Positions 20,603 through 32,200 are shown, numbered from the stretch's first letter. The stretch is DNA of 64,000 nt from Nemertoderma westbladi (GCA_032718475.1 JAUCBJ010000792.1:36887-100886); one strand, 5' to 3'. Translations and numbers: made by a program. The notes: generated from the letters alone by a model not told the origin.

Positions 20603-23014
20603 ATGGTTAAGGTATTCAAGAAATGGTTAGAAGATATACCTCATATAAATAATATAACTGTGCCACGATATCTATTTGACACTACAAGAGACATTGCTAC
20701 GTTTGAAATACACGGATTCTCAGACGCTAGCAAATATATTTATGCAGGTGTGGCATATATTCGCACAACTTACACAGATAACACATCAAGTGTGAAACTA
20801 TTAGCATCGAAAGCAAAGGTTAACCCAGTACCAAAAAAGGGAAACTCTTTGGGTACACCACGACTCGAACTCTTAGGAGCACTCATTATGATAAGATTAA
20901 TTACATTTGTCAAACAAGGTCTAAAATTACCATGCAAAGTTTACTTGTGGTCAGATGCAGTAGATGTAATTTACTGGATAAAAGCGACTAGTTCAAACTG
21001 CAAACAGTGGGTTCAATCCAGGGTTACGGAGATACGTTCATTAACTCAACAATTGAAAGGACAGTGGCGGTTTTGTCCAGGAATACAAAATCCGGCCGAC
21101 TTACCCACAAGAGGTATGACAGTAGAACAACTCATAAAGGCAACTACTTGGTTCAATGGCCCAAAGTTCTTAAGCGCAGAAGAGGAAACTTGGCCGAACA
21201 AATTAGTTATAGATCCAATAGAGGTATCACAAGATTGTCTAAAGGAATTCAAATCATCCATTGGAGCTGTTACGACCATTAAATCACCCGATGAAGTTAT
21301 TAGCAATTGTTTCCCATACTCCAATTATAGCAATCATACTGTAATTATACGAAAGCTTGCGTGGGTGCTCAGGTTTGTGAGCAACATTCGAGCAAGCATA
21401 CACAAACATCCGCTTTCCCTAAGTGTAGTTCCTTCGGCAGAAGAAATGACTCAAGCGGAAATTACACTACTTCGAATGATACAATTAGAACATTATAAAC
21501 CAGAATTAGAATACTTGCAACAACCGAAACGTGGTCGATGTCCAAACATTATTAAGCAATTAAACTTATTTATTGACCACCAAGGTGTATTACGCTCCAA
21601 AGGTAGAGCACAGACCCCATACTTAACATGGCAGGCTCCAAATCCAATACTACTCCCACCGAAAGATCATTTCACTAAGCTAGTAATTTTAAATGCTCAT
21701 CATAAAGTTATGCATTCACGTGTAAGAGACACGCTGGTACAAATACGGGAAAGATATTGGATCCCCCGAGCGCGTCAAGTCATTAAGAATGTTTTACGAA
21801 ACTGTGTAACCTGTAAAAGAATACAAGGCAGACCTTATACAAAACAGGAAACAAGTCCTTTGCCCATTGAACGCATGACTATCGACACAAGTCCCTTTAC
21901 TAATGTCGGGATAGATTTTGCAGGACCAGTGATGGCAGTTAGATCTCTTTCCGATCCGATTGGTTCAACATTTAAGGTTTATATATGTCTGTTCACTTGT
22001 GCCGTAGTAAGAGCAGTGCACTTGGAACTCGTGACCAGCTTAAGTGTTGCAGCATTTATCAGTGCATTCGGGCGATTTATAGCAAGACGTGGAGTTCCAG
22101 CATTAATTTTTAGTGACAATGCTTCTACATTCAAACGATCAGCAGCAGATATCAAACTGTATAACAAATTTCTTGACAGTGACATAGTACGCAAGGAGTT
22201 TGGAGAACTCTTAACAAAATGGGTATTTAATGTAGAACGCTACCCGGCGGCATATGGCTTTATAGAGCGTTTGGTCGGTGTGACCAAAGGAGTTCTTCGC
22301 AAGACGTTAGGGAGAGCAGTTTTAACTGAAGAGGAAATTCGTACTGTACTTACATCATGTGAGGCAGTTGTTAATAGCAGACCACTAACCTTTATTTATA
22401 GCGACAGCAAAGAAAATTACCAGATATTGACACCCAGCCATTTCTTGGTAGGAAAAAGACTTTGTGCACTTCCATCCCCTACCGTAAAATCAATTAATCT
22501 AGATTTGTCTCGAACGAATCTTATAAATCGACTTAAATATCAAGAAAGAGCGTCCAATTTATATTGGAAATTATTTCGTGAAGAATACGTCGCAGAACTT
22601 CGGCAACACCATCGTTCCCAAAATCACAATAACAGGAACACAATCATCCCTAAGGTTGGAGATATGTGTTTACTTCTTGATGAAAAACTTCCAAGATGTC
22701 TCTGGAAGTTGTGTATGGTTAACAAGTTGATAGTAAGTCGCGATGGAGTTATTCGCGCAATAACAGTAAATGTTGCTGAAAGAGGTCGGGAAGCAAGACT
22801 TCTTACTCGTTCCATACGTTATGTTATTCCATTGGAAATAACAGCGGACAAACCAACTGACACGACTATTAAACCAGATAAAGATAATCTCAAGCCAGTT
22901 CTTCCAGTAGAAAATAAGATAACAAACGATGAGACAGCGATCATAACTGACAATTCTCGTCTTTCACGCTTGGCTAAGAGAAAAATAAAACCAGGATTTT
23001 ACAATGCAAAATAA
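20603..23014 (+). CDS. pol: BEL/Pao Pol, part 2: RNase H and integrase
   Basis: Same frame as part 1 after the TGA at 20579-20581. RNase H begins at FEIHGFSDASKYIYAGVAYI. The integrase has an HHCC-type zinc region (HHKVMHSRV to CVTCKR) and the DDE catalytic residues in VGIDFAGPV, IFSDNASTF and YGFIERLVGV, all present. The C-terminal BEL region (NSRPLTF, LTPSHFLVGKRL, WKLCMVNKLI) is complete, ending at TAA 23012-23014. Integrase would insert the element cDNA with a 5-bp stagger, as the CACTT duplication shows. Apart from the upstream stop, the sequence looks functional. Confidence 0.9.
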   Translation: MVKVFKKWLEDIPHINNITVPRYLFDTTRDIATFEIHGFSDASKYIYAGVAYIRTTYTDNTSSVKLLASKAKVNPVPKKGNSLGTPRLELLGALIMIRLITFVKQGLKLPCKVYLWSDAVDVIYWIKATSSNCKQWVQSRVTEIRSLTQQLKGQWRFCPGIQNPADLPTRGMTVEQLIKATTWFNGPKFLSAEEETWPNKLVIDPIEVSQDCLKEFKSSIGAVTTIKSPDEVISNCFPYSNYSNHTVIIRKLAWVLRFVSNIRASIHKHPLSLSVVPSAEEMTQAEITLLRMIQLEHYKPELEYLQQPKRGRCPNIIKQLNLFIDHQGVLRSKGRAQTPYLTWQAPNPILLPPKDHFTKLVILNAHHKVMHSRVRDTLVQIRERYWIPRARQVIKNVLRNCVTCKRIQGRPYTKQETSPLPIERMTIDTSPFTNVGIDFAGPVMAVRSLSDPIGSTFKVYICLFTCAVVRAVHLELVTSLSVAAFISAFGRFIARRGVPALIFSDNASTFKRSAADIKLYNKFLDSDIVRKEFGELLTKWVFNVERYPAAYGFIERLVGVTKGVLRKTLGRAVLTEEEIRTVLTSCEAVVNSRPLTFIYSDSKENYQILTPSHFLVGKRLCALPSPTVKSINLDLSRTNLINRLKYQERASNLYWKLFREEYVAELRQHHRSQNHNNRNTIIPKVGDMCLLLDEKLPRCLWKLCMVNKLIVSRDGVIRAITVNVAERGREARLLTRSIRYVIPLEITADKPTDTTIKPDKDNLKPVLPVENKITNDETAIITDNSRLSRLAKRKIKPGFYNAK

Positions 23015-23482
23015 TTACATACAGTATTGAACAAATTCGAGTTGGATTATGTAACTTTATCATATATTTAGTGAATAATTGTGTTCTACTTAGTATTATA
23101 CAAGTAAGATTATTGTTTATATAGCGGAAACGTATGGATTTATGTAGTACTGTAAATGAAAATTACTTTCAATTTACAATTATGTACTGTAGAATTTATT
23201 TATTGTGTTGAGATTATGTAACTTTATTGTGAATATTTGTGTGTTCTACCTAGTATTATACTAGTGCGTTATTGTTTATATATCGGAAACGTAAGTAAGA
23301 TTATTGTTTATATAGCGGAAACGTATGTAAGTTTATGTAGTACTGTAAATGAAAATTACTTTCAATTTACAATTATGTACTGTAGAATTTATTTATTGTG
23401 TTGAGGGATAAATCATATCAGTACAGTAGTGTTATGTAATTATTTTATTGATTTAGATTTTGCATGATATGCAAGGGAGGAG
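23015..23482 (+). repeat. BEL 3' untranslated region with a 193-bp-offset internal duplication
   Basis: Between the pol stop and the 3' LTR, a block of roughly 105 bp (about 23108-23213, with AGTACTGTAAATGAAAATTA) recurs at about 23300-23406, an offset of 193 bp. A third partial copy of ATTGTTTATATA.CGGAAACGTA lies near 23270. The last 12 bases, GCAAGGGAGGAG (23471-23482), are the likely polypurine tract priming plus-strand DNA. No env-like ORF is present. Confidence 0.85.
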
Positions 23483-23757
23483 TGTCGTGCAATATATTAT
23501 TTTATCCACTTATGAGATCATACCTCACACTTACATTAATTGATTTACTGTGCAAACAATATGATACAAGTTACAGTACCACTTTATGTGCCAACATGTG
23601 TTCGACTCATACTATAATTAATTTGATATATGAAGTATTGTGGTGACGGGATTTGTGTAGATTAATTAACATTTATATTATCAAGAAAACAGTAAAGTTT
23701 TACATTAAAAGATCATTTCCCATTACAACCAAGTAATTGGTTGATACATGTACGACA
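23483..23757 (+). repeat. BEL 3' LTR (275 bp)
   Basis: Same length and nearly same sequence as 16830-17104; see that entry for the ends. Directly followed by the CACTT target duplication and the continuation of the interrupted LINE RT sequence. Confidence 0.95.
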
Positions 23758-24675
23758 CACTTGCACCATTCTTGTTCATTATTGTGGTTGACTATGTTCT
23801 ATGCATGTCCTAAGATCATCATAATGATGATGGGGTGATGATATCTCCACCTACTGGCCCCAGAAGTCGAAGAAATCCTGCCAAGTACCTAACTGATCTA
23901 GACTTTGCTGATGACTTAGGAGTACTCTCAGAATCACTAGAGGGAACCCAACGGCTCTTCAGCGCATTAGAACAGGCTGCTTCTAGTGTTGGTCTTTTTA
24001 TTAACTCCAGAAAGACCAACATTTTGACAGTTAACTTTGAAAGTCCTCAGCAAGTCTCTGATCGGATGAGCATAAGCTCAAAAGATGGTATGCTTGAGCA
24101 TGTGGATGACTTCTGTTACCTGGGATCATGGATCCGGAAGTCAGGTGAGGACCTTCGAATACGTAAGGGAAAGGCATGGGCAGCCTTGAATAGGCTTTCC
24201 AGGATTTGGAAGTCACCTAGAATTAATCGGAAACTTAAGGTCCGATTATTTAGAGCAGCAGTAGTTCCAGTACTCCTCTATGGGAGTCCATGCTGGGCTC
24301 TAACTGCTGAGGACACCAAATCTCTGGATGGCACATTCACAAGAATGCTACGCCGGGTTCATTGTGTCAAGTACAATGCACACATCTCCAACCAGACACT
24401 ATATAACATTCTCATTGGTTCCCCCAAGCTTGACACTAGAACAAAATCGCCTCCGCTTTGCAGGACATTGCTTTCGCCGTGAGGACCAGCCAGTGCATAA
24501 TCTTGTACTTTGGCAGCCTCATGGAGTGAATAAGCATGGTGGACAGCCCATGACTTTCTTGAGACGCATCTTAAAGGACACTTGCCTTGAAGATGCGGAT
24601 GATCTAGCAAATGTCATGGGTGATAGGGAGTTGTGGCGGTGCAATTTTGCCGATAAGCCGGCACAGCATTCTTAA
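23758..24675 (+). pseudogene. RTE-like copy B, reverse transcriptase C-terminal part
   Basis: Continues the RT interrupted at 16829. It has TDLDFADDLGVL with the catalytic FADD at about 23900-23911, then the thumb and C-terminal region (CWALTAEDTKSLDGTFTRML, FAGHCFRREDQPVHN, DRELWRCNF). Defects relative to copy C include TTA to TAA near 23813 (CCTAAGATC) and an 8-bp loss near 24410 (AACATTCTCATTGG against AACATTGGAAGTGTCTCATT), which shifts frame. The natural stop is at 24673-24675, followed by the shared 3' untranslated end. Confidence 0.87.
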
Positions 24676-24720
24676 AAATGCAGCTGCAATGCAGCATGCC
24701 GATCCTAGTAGTAGTAGTAG

Positions 24721-24759
24721 TACTGCAACTACTCTCACCGCAATCCAAGCAGGAATAGT
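24721..24759 (+). repeat. 39-bp target-site duplication, right copy
   Basis: Exact copy of 16085-16123, directly after the (TAG)n tail of LINE copy B. Gypsy pol resumes here. Confidence 0.93.
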
Positions 24760-26041
24760 CGGTGTCAACACTAACGAACTTAACTCTGACCACATAGCTG
24801 ATCCCGTAATCGAGAATATACGAGTTTCAGCTCGAAATGATACAAACTACACCGTCCTTATAGAACAAATAGAACAAATACTCTGTGGATTTAAAGAAAT
24901 TGACACAGCACCGCAATTTGTTCGAATGTTCAAGTCAATTCGCAATTATATATCCATTGAGGACGGCCTTGTGCTGTACGGACCACGCCTTGTTGTACCA
25001 CAAGCAAAAGGAAGTTATATTCTAGAATTTTTACACGCATCCCACCAAGGAGTAGTTCGTACCAAAGAACGCGCGCGTGCCATCCTCTATTGGCCAGGAA
25101 TGAACGCCGAAATTAGCAACATGATCGAACGTTGTGATAAATGTTAAACGCGTTTACCGAGCTGCCCAAAGAGACTATAAAAACGGAACCCTTACCAACG
25201 CGACCGTTCGAACAAGTTTCATCCGACTTGTTCGCACTAGCCGGAAAACATTATATGGTTTATGTCGACCGTCTATCCGGCTATCCATTAGTTGCTCAGT
25301 GGCAACACGACACATCATCCCAGCAAGTTGGATTAGTAGTCAGGAAATTTTTTGTCGAACTGGGAATACCAACTAAATTCCGAAGTGACAAGGGCCACCA
25401 ATATAACGCAGCAAGTTTCTGACAACTACTAAACCGATGGGGCGTAGAATTAACTACAAGTTCACCATATTATCCAACCAGCAACGGCCACGCCGAGATT
25501 TATGTGAAACAAATTAAAAATATGCGGCAAAAATGGATAAACCTGATATAAACACCGAGGAATTCCAAGTGGGGTTAATGGAACTCCGTAACACCCCACG
25601 AAATGGCACCGGGACATCGCCCAACGAAATTGTATTCGGTCGTCATATACGTTCCAAGGTTCCAATACATCGTACAGCCTTTGACCCCAAGTGGCGGAAA
25701 ATTGCTGATGAAACCGACCGCAATCGAGCAGAAACAATAAACAAAACCGTAACCCATTAACACAAGCGCGAGAGACCTCCAACCATTACGAATTGGAACT
25801 GAAATACGAATACAAGATCGATCTTCAAAGCTTTGGAACAAAGTTGGAGATATCGTTGAGATCGGTCCATTCCGTAATTACCATGTCAAACTTTCTTCAG
25901 GACGTACCTGGTGGCGAAATAGACGGTATTAAAGACGTTTTAACCAACCGTTCGAAACTGAAAGTAATTTGGACAACACTGAACCCCACTTTACGACGTA
26001 GCACCCGTCTTAAAAAACATACTGTGCGTTTCGTTGTTTAA
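24721..26041 (+). pseudogene. Gypsy pol remnant: integrase with zinc-binding domain
   Basis: The zinc-binding start (HASHQGVVRTKERARAILYW, then MIERCDKC) ends at a TAA at 25144-25146. The integrase core follows in another frame: SSDLFALAGKHYMVYVDRL, FRSDKGHQYNAAS, then a TGA at about 25420-25422, then SNGHAE near 25480. Thus the three DDE residues can be located, but across stops. The C-terminal region (ELRNTPRNGTGTSPNEIVFG, ELKYEYKID) continues in two more frames up to 26041. The domain is dead. Its sequence is close in type to the reverse-strand remnant at 51.5-51.9 kb (SSDLF, DRLSGYP, SNGHAE shared), so both belong to related Gypsy lineages. Confidence 0.82.
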
Positions 26042-26242
26042 TAACTTATCAGATTCCTAATTAACAAACTAATTAGAATCTCAAAAAGGGGGAGTTGTTG
26101 TATATTGCCACTGTTTTATTGATATCAAGTTAATAGTAAAATGTATGCGGATAGTCTGGGGTACCATCTCCCCTTAATATTATTAAATAATATTAATATT
26201 AAATATAAGTACTACTATTAGCATTCTGTTTCCCTCTCACAG

Positions 26243-26450
26243 ACTGCTGAACACCAACGATCTGGTTAACAGTCTATGGGACATCCTGCCAGCGGACGCG
26301 GTTGCTATAGTAACCCTTATCAAGCAGTCCCTTGCCAGTGGTGGCGGCCAACCAATGGAAACAATTCCGCTGATTAAACTTATAGATAACTTCCCTGGGG
26401 CGACCAATCACTGGGAAGAAATCCGGGGAGTTAACGTCAGTTACCAACAG
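26243..26450 (+). CDS. ABCA-like transporter, exon f
   Basis: Acceptor TCTCACAG ends at 26242 and donor CAG|GTAAAG starts at 26451. The first base completes the codon split at exon e; the exon ends in phase 0. It encodes LLNTNDLVNSLWDILPADAV, IVTLIKQSLASGGG and NFPGATNHWEEIRGVNVSYQ, with one NVS sequon. GC content jumps relative to the flanking AT-rich intron. No ABCA-specific motif is evident; the evidence is the splice signals, the open phase-compatible frame and its place in the exon series. The 11.8-kb intron before it carries the 28-bp array and the nested retrotransposons. Confidence 0.72.
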
Positions 26451-26577
26451 GTAAAGTTAACGTAATATTCTAGAACATTTTGTAAAAATATACGTTTTAG
26501 AATTTGTGATGAAACTTTATTGTGGAATTATAGAAATAAATAGTAATGATAAAACAACATTATTAACCTAAATATCT

Positions 26578-28246
26578 GATGGCTAATTAATGGCTAATTA
26601 ATGGCTAATTAATGTCTAATTAATGGAACTAATGGAACTGGAACTAATTTAATGGCTAATTAATGGAACTGGAACTAATATAATGGCTAATTAATGGAAC
26701 TAATGGAACTGGAACTAATTTAATGGCTAATTAATGGAACTATTGGAACTGGAACTAATTTAATGGCTAATTAATGGAACTAATGGAACTGGAACTAATA
26801 GCTAATTAATGGAACTGGAACTAATGGCTAATTAATGGAACTGGAACTAATTTAATGGCTAAGTAATGGAACTGGAACTAATTTAATGGCTAATTAATGG
26901 AACTAATGGAACTGGAACTAATTTAATGGCTAATTAATGGAACTAATGGAACTGGAACTAATTTAATGGCTAATTAATGGAACTGGAACTAATTTAATGG
27001 CTAATTAATGGAACTAATGGAACTGGATCTAATGGCTAATTAATGGAACTGGAACTAATTTAATGGCTAATTAATGGAACTAATGGAACTGGAACTAATG
27101 GCTAATTAATGGAACTAATGGAACTGGAACTAATTTAATGGCTAATTAATGGAACTGGAACTAATGGCTAATTAATGGATACTAATGGAACTGGAACTAA
27201 TTTAATGGCTAATTAATGGAACTAATGGAACGGGAACTAATTTAATGGCTAATTAATGGAACTAATGGAACTGGAACTAATGGCTAATTAATGGAACTGG
27301 AACTAATTTAATGGCTAATTAATGAAACTAATGGAACTGGAACTAATGGCTAATTAATGGAAGTATTGGAACTGTAACTAATTTAATGGCTAATTAATGG
27401 CTAATTAATGGAACTAATGGAACTGGAACTAATTTAATGGCTAATTAATGGAACTGGAACTAATTTAATGGCTAATTAATGGAACTGGAACTAATTTAAT
27501 GGCTAATTAAGGGAACTATTGGAACTGGAACTAATTTAATGGCTAATTAATGGAACTAATGGAACTTGAACTAATGGAACTGGAACTAATGGCTAATTAA
27601 GGGAAGTAATGGAACTGGAACTAATTTAATGGCTAATTAATGGCTAATTAATGGAACTAATGGAACTGGAACTAATTTAATTGCTAATTAATGGAACTGG
27701 AACTAATTTAATGGCTAATTAATGGAACTAATGGAACTGGAACTATTGGCTAATTAAGGGAAGTAATGGAACTGGAACTAATTTAATTGCTTATTAATGG
27801 AACTGGAACTAATTTAATGGCTAATTAATGGAACTAATGGAACTGGAACTATTGGCTAATTAATGGAACTAATGGAACTGGAACTAATGGCTAATTAAGG
27901 GAAGTAATGGAACTGGAACTAATTTAATGGCTAATTAATGGCTAATTAATGGAACTAATGGAACTGGAACTAATTTAATGGCTAATTAATGGAACTGGAA
28001 CTAATTTAGTGGCTAATTAATGGCTAATTAATGGAACTAATGGAACTGGAACTAATTTAATGGCTAATTAATGGAACTAATGGAACTGGAACTAATTTAA
28101 TGGCTAATTAATGGAACTGGAACTAATTTAATGGCTAATTAATGGAACTGGAACTAATTTAATGGCTAATTAATGGAACTAATGGAACTGGAACTATTGG
28201 CTAATTAATGGAACTAATGGAACTGGAACTAATGGCTAATTAATGG
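26578..28246. repeat. AT-rich composite satellite, left part
   Basis: Array built from the words GGAACTAAT, GGAACTGGAACTAAT and TTAATGGCTAATTAAT joined in changing order, giving units of roughly 20-45 bp. It starts about 127 bp after the donor of exon f and is interrupted at 28247 by LINE copy C. A variant word pair (AATGGAACTTGAACTAATGG near 27558) recurs at 33381 and 37881, marking higher-order copies. Stops are frequent in many frames and no gene is present. Confidence 0.95.
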
Positions 28247-29225
28247 TGACGGTGACACAGAACCATTTGAAGTGTTATGGGGTGTCCTCCAAGGAGACAC
28301 ACTTGCACCATTCTTGTTCATTATTGTGGTTGACTATGTTCTACGCATGTCCTTAGATCATCATAATGATGATGGGGTGATGATAACTCCACCTACTGGC
28401 TCCAGAAGTCGAGGAAATCCTGCCAAGTACCTAACTGATCTAGACTTTGCTGATGACCTAGGAGTACTCTCAGAATCATTAGAGGGAGCCCAACGGCTCC
28501 TCAGTTCATTAGAACATGCTGCTTCTAGTGTTGGTCTTTTTATTAACTCCAGAAAGACCAAAATTCTGACAGTTAACTTTGAAAGTCCTCAGCAAGTCTC
28601 TGATCGGATGAGCATAAGCTCAAAGGATGGTATGCTTGAGCATGTGGACGACTTCTGTTACCTGGGATCATGGATCCGGAAGTCAGGTGAGGACCTTCGA
28701 ATACGTAAGGGAAAGGCATGGGCAGCCTTGAATAGGCTTCGCAGGATTTGGAAGTCACCGAGAATTAATCGGAAACTTAAGGTCCGGTTATTTAGAGCAG
28801 CAGTAGTTCCAGTACTCCTCTATGGGAGTCCATGCTGGGCTCTAACTGCTGAGGACACCAAATCTCTGGATGGCACATTCACAAGAATGCTACGCCGGGT
28901 TCATTGTGTCAAGTACAATGTGCACATCTCCAACCAGACACTATATAACATTGGAAGTGTCTCATTGGATCCCCCAAGCTTGACACTAGAACAAAATCGC
29001 CTCCGCTTTGCAGGACATTGCTTTCGCCGTGAGGACCAACCAGTGCATAATCTTGTACTTTGGCAGCCTCATGGAGTGAATAAGCATGGTGGACAGCCCA
29101 TGACTTTCTTGAGACGCATCTTAAAGGACACTGGCCTTGAAGATGCGGATGATCTAGCAAATGTCATGGGTGATAGGGAGTTGTGGCGGTGCAATTTTGT
29201 CGATAAGCCGGCACAGCATTCTTAA
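28247..29225 (+). CDS. RTE-like copy C, open C-terminal half of reverse transcriptase
   Basis: One uninterrupted frame from the insertion junction to the natural stop (29223-29225). It begins at GDTEPFEVLWGVLQGDTLAP and contains the catalytic TDLDFADDLGVL, the INSRKTKILTV region, the thumb (CWALTAEDTKSLDGTFTRML) and the conserved C-terminus (FAGHCFRREDQPVHN). The copy has no own start codon or promoter and lacks endonuclease and the RT fingers, so it is a gene fragment without expected function. It serves as the best local reference for what copies A and B have lost. Confidence 0.88.
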
Positions 29226-29260
29226 AAATGCAGCTGCAATGCAGCATGCCGATCCTAGTA
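28247..29260 (+). mobile_element. RTE-like LINE copy C, 3' fragment inserted in the satellite
   Basis: A 1014-bp 5'-truncated copy matching copy A from about 7500 to its end, finishing in GCATGCCGATCCTAGTA with the shortest tail of the three copies. Satellite lies directly on both sides, so any target duplication is hidden in the repeat. It is the least damaged of the three copies over the shared region. Confidence 0.93.
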
Positions 29261-32200
29261 ATGGCTAATTAAGGGAAGTAATGGAACTGGAACTAATTTA
29301 ATGGCTAATTAATGGCTAATTAATGGAACTAATGGAACTGGAACTAATTTAATGGCTAATTAATGGAACTGGAACTAATTTAATGGCTAATTAATGGAAC
29401 TATTGGAACTGGAACTAATTTAATGGCTAATTAATGGAACTAATAGAACTGGAACTAATGGCTAATTAATGGAACTAATGGAACTGGAACTAATGGCTAA
29501 TTAATGGAAGTAATGGAACTGGAACTAATTTAATGGATAATTAATGGCTAATTAATGGAACTGGAACTAATGGCTAATTAATGGAACTAATGGAACTGGA
29601 ACTAATGGCTAATTAATGGAACTAATGGAACTGGAACTAATGGCTAATTAATGGAAGTAATGGAACTGGAACTAATTTAATGGATAATTAATGGCTAATT
29701 AATGGAACTGGAACTAATGGCTAATTAATGGAACTAATGGAACTGGAACTAATGGCTAATTAATGGAACTAATGGAACTGGAACTAATGGCTAATTAATG
29801 GAACTAATAGAACTGGAACTAATGGCTAATTAATGGAACTAATGGAACTGGAACTAATGGCTAATTAATGGAAGTAATGGAACTGGAACTAATTTAATGG
29901 ATAATTAATGGCTAATTAATGGAACTGGAACTAATGGCTAATTAATGGAACTAATGGAACTGGAACTATTGGCTAATTAATGGAACTAATGGAACTGGAA
30001 CTAATGGCTAATTAATGGAACTAATGGAACTGGAACTAATGGCTAATTAATGGAACTAATGGAACTGGAACTAATTTAATGGCTAATTAATGGAACTGGA
30101 ACTAATTTAATGGCTAATTAATGGAACTAATGGAACTGGATCTAATGGCTAATTAATGGAACTGGAACTAATTTAATGGCTAATTAATGGAACTAATGGA
30201 ACTGGAACTAATGGCTAATTAATGGAACTAATGGAACTGGAACTAATTTAATGGCTAATTAATGGAACTGGAACTAATGGCTAATTAATGGATACTAATG
30301 GAACTGGAACTAATTTAATGGCTAATTAATGGAACTAATGGAACTGGAACTAATTTAATGGCTAATTAATGGAACTAATGGAACTGGAACTAATGGCTAA
30401 TTAATGGAACTGGAACTAATTTAATGGCTAATTAATGGAACTAATGGAACTGGAACTAATGGCTAATTAATGGAAGTATTGGAACTGCAACTAATTTAAT
30501 GGCTAATTAATGGCTAATTAATGGAACTAATGGAACTGGAACTAATTTAATGGCTAATTAATGGAACTGGAACTAATTTAATGGCTAATTAATGGAACTA
30601 ATGGAACTGGAACTATTGGCTAATTAATGGAACTAATGGCTAATTAAGGGAAGTAATGGAACTGGAACTAATTTAATGGCTAATTAATGGAACTGGAACT
30701 AATTTAATGGCTAATTAATGGAACTAATGGAACTGGAACTATTGGCTAATTAATGGAACTAATGGAACTGGAACTAATGGCTAATTAATGGAACTAATGG
30801 AACTGGAACTAATGGCTAATTAATGGAACTAATGGAACTGGAACTAATGGATAATTAATGGAACTAATGGAACTGGAACTAATTTAATGGCTAATTAATG
30901 GAACTGGAACTAATTTAATGGCTAATTAATGGAACTAATGGAACTGGATCTAATAGCTAATTAATGGAACTGGAACTAATTTAATGGCTAATTAATGGAA
31001 CTAATGGAACTGGAACTAATGGCTAATTAATGGAACTAATGGAACTGGAACTAATTTAATGGCTAATTAATGGAACTGGAACTAATGGCTAATTAATGGA
31101 TACTAATGGAACTGGAACTAATTTAATGGCTAATTAATGGAACTAATGGAACTGGAACTAATTTAATGGCTAATTAATGGAACTAATGGAACTGGAACTA
31201 ATGGCTAATTAATGGAACTGGAACTAATTTAATGGCTAATTAATGGAACTAATGGAACTGGAACTAATGGCTAATTAATGGAAGTATTGGAACTGGAACT
31301 AATTTAATGGCTAATTAATGGCTAATTAATGGAACTAATGGAACTGGAACTAATTTAATGGCTAATTAATGGAACTGGAACTAATTTAATGGCTAATTAA
31401 TGGAACTAATGGAACTGGAACTATTGGCTAATTAATGGAACTAATGGCTAATTAAGGGAAGTAATGGAACTGGAACTAATTTAATGGCTAATTAATGGAA
31501 CTGGAACTAATTTAATGGCTAATTAATGGAACTAATGGAACTGGAACTATTGGCTAATTAATGGAACTAATGGAACTGGAACTAATGGCTAATTAATGGA
31601 ACTCATGGAACTGGAACTAATTTAATGGCTAATTAATGGAACTGGAACTAATTTAATGGCTAATTAATGGAACTAATGGAACTGGAACTATTGGCTAATT
31701 AATGGAACTAATGGCTAATTAAGGGAAGTAATGGAACTGGAACTAATTTAATGGCTAATTAATGGAACAGGAACTAATTTAATGGCTAATTAATGGAACT
31801 AATGGAACTATTGGCTAATTAATGGAACTAATGGAACTGGAACTATTGGCTAATTAATGGAACTAATGGAACTGGAACTAATGGCTAATTAATGGAACTA
31901 ATGGAACTGGAATTAATTTAATGGCTAATTAATGGAACTGGAACTAATTTAATGGCTAATTAATGGAACTAATGGAACTGGAACTATTGGCTAATTAATG
32001 GAACTAATGGAACTGGAACTAATGGCTAATTAATGGAACTAATGGAACTGGAACTAATTTAATGGCTAATTAATGGAACTGGAACTAATTTAATGGCTAA
32101 TTAATGGAACTAATGGAACTGGAACTATTGGCTAATTAATGGAACTAATGGCTAATTAAGGGAAGTAATGGAACTGGAACTAATTTAATGGCTAATTAAT

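Larger units (their letters stand above)
16830..23757 (+). mobile_element. BEL/Pao LTR retrotransposon, nearly intact and young
   Basis: The element is 6928 bp with two 275-bp LTRs that begin TGTCGTGC and end GTACGACA. They differ at only two positions that I could find (GAGGTGA/GTGGTGA and ATTTTCC/ATTTCCC). It is flanked by the 5-bp duplication CACTT (16825-16829 and 23758-23762), the size expected for BEL elements. A primer-binding-like TGGCGCCCGA follows the 5' LTR, and a purine-rich GCAAGGGAGGAG precedes the 3' LTR. Internal sequence codes for gag with three zinc knuckles, protease, RT, RNase H and integrase, in that order. Coding defects are few: one in-frame TGA and one frame change. 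Confidence 0.95.
16124..24720 (+). mobile_element. RTE-like LINE copy B (5' truncated), split by a BEL element
   Basis: Left part 16124-16829 and right part 23758-24720 together match copy A from about its position 6860 to its 3' end. It is 5' truncated, as usual for LINEs. The 3' end is GCATGCCGATCCTAGTAGTAGTAGTAG, a (TAG)n tail longer than in copy A. The 39-bp flanking duplication proves integration into the Gypsy element. The BEL element later inserted in the RT coding region with a 5-bp duplication (CACTT). Confidence 0.92.
15367..26100 (+). mobile_element. Gypsy-type LTR retrotransposon remnant, split by nested insertions
   Basis: Pol sequence is present in two blocks, 15367-16123 and 24721-about 26040, divided by an RTE-like LINE (itself carrying a BEL element). 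The left block starts inside the reverse transcriptase (NAPTSF), so the 5' LTR, gag, protease and the RT front half are missing. The right block ends with a purine tract AAAAAGGGGGAG (26083-26094) followed by TGTTGTATATTGCC at 26096, which could be the start of a 3' LTR. The right end is unclear because host exon f begins at 26243. Numerous stops and frameshifts show it is long dead. Confidence 0.82.
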
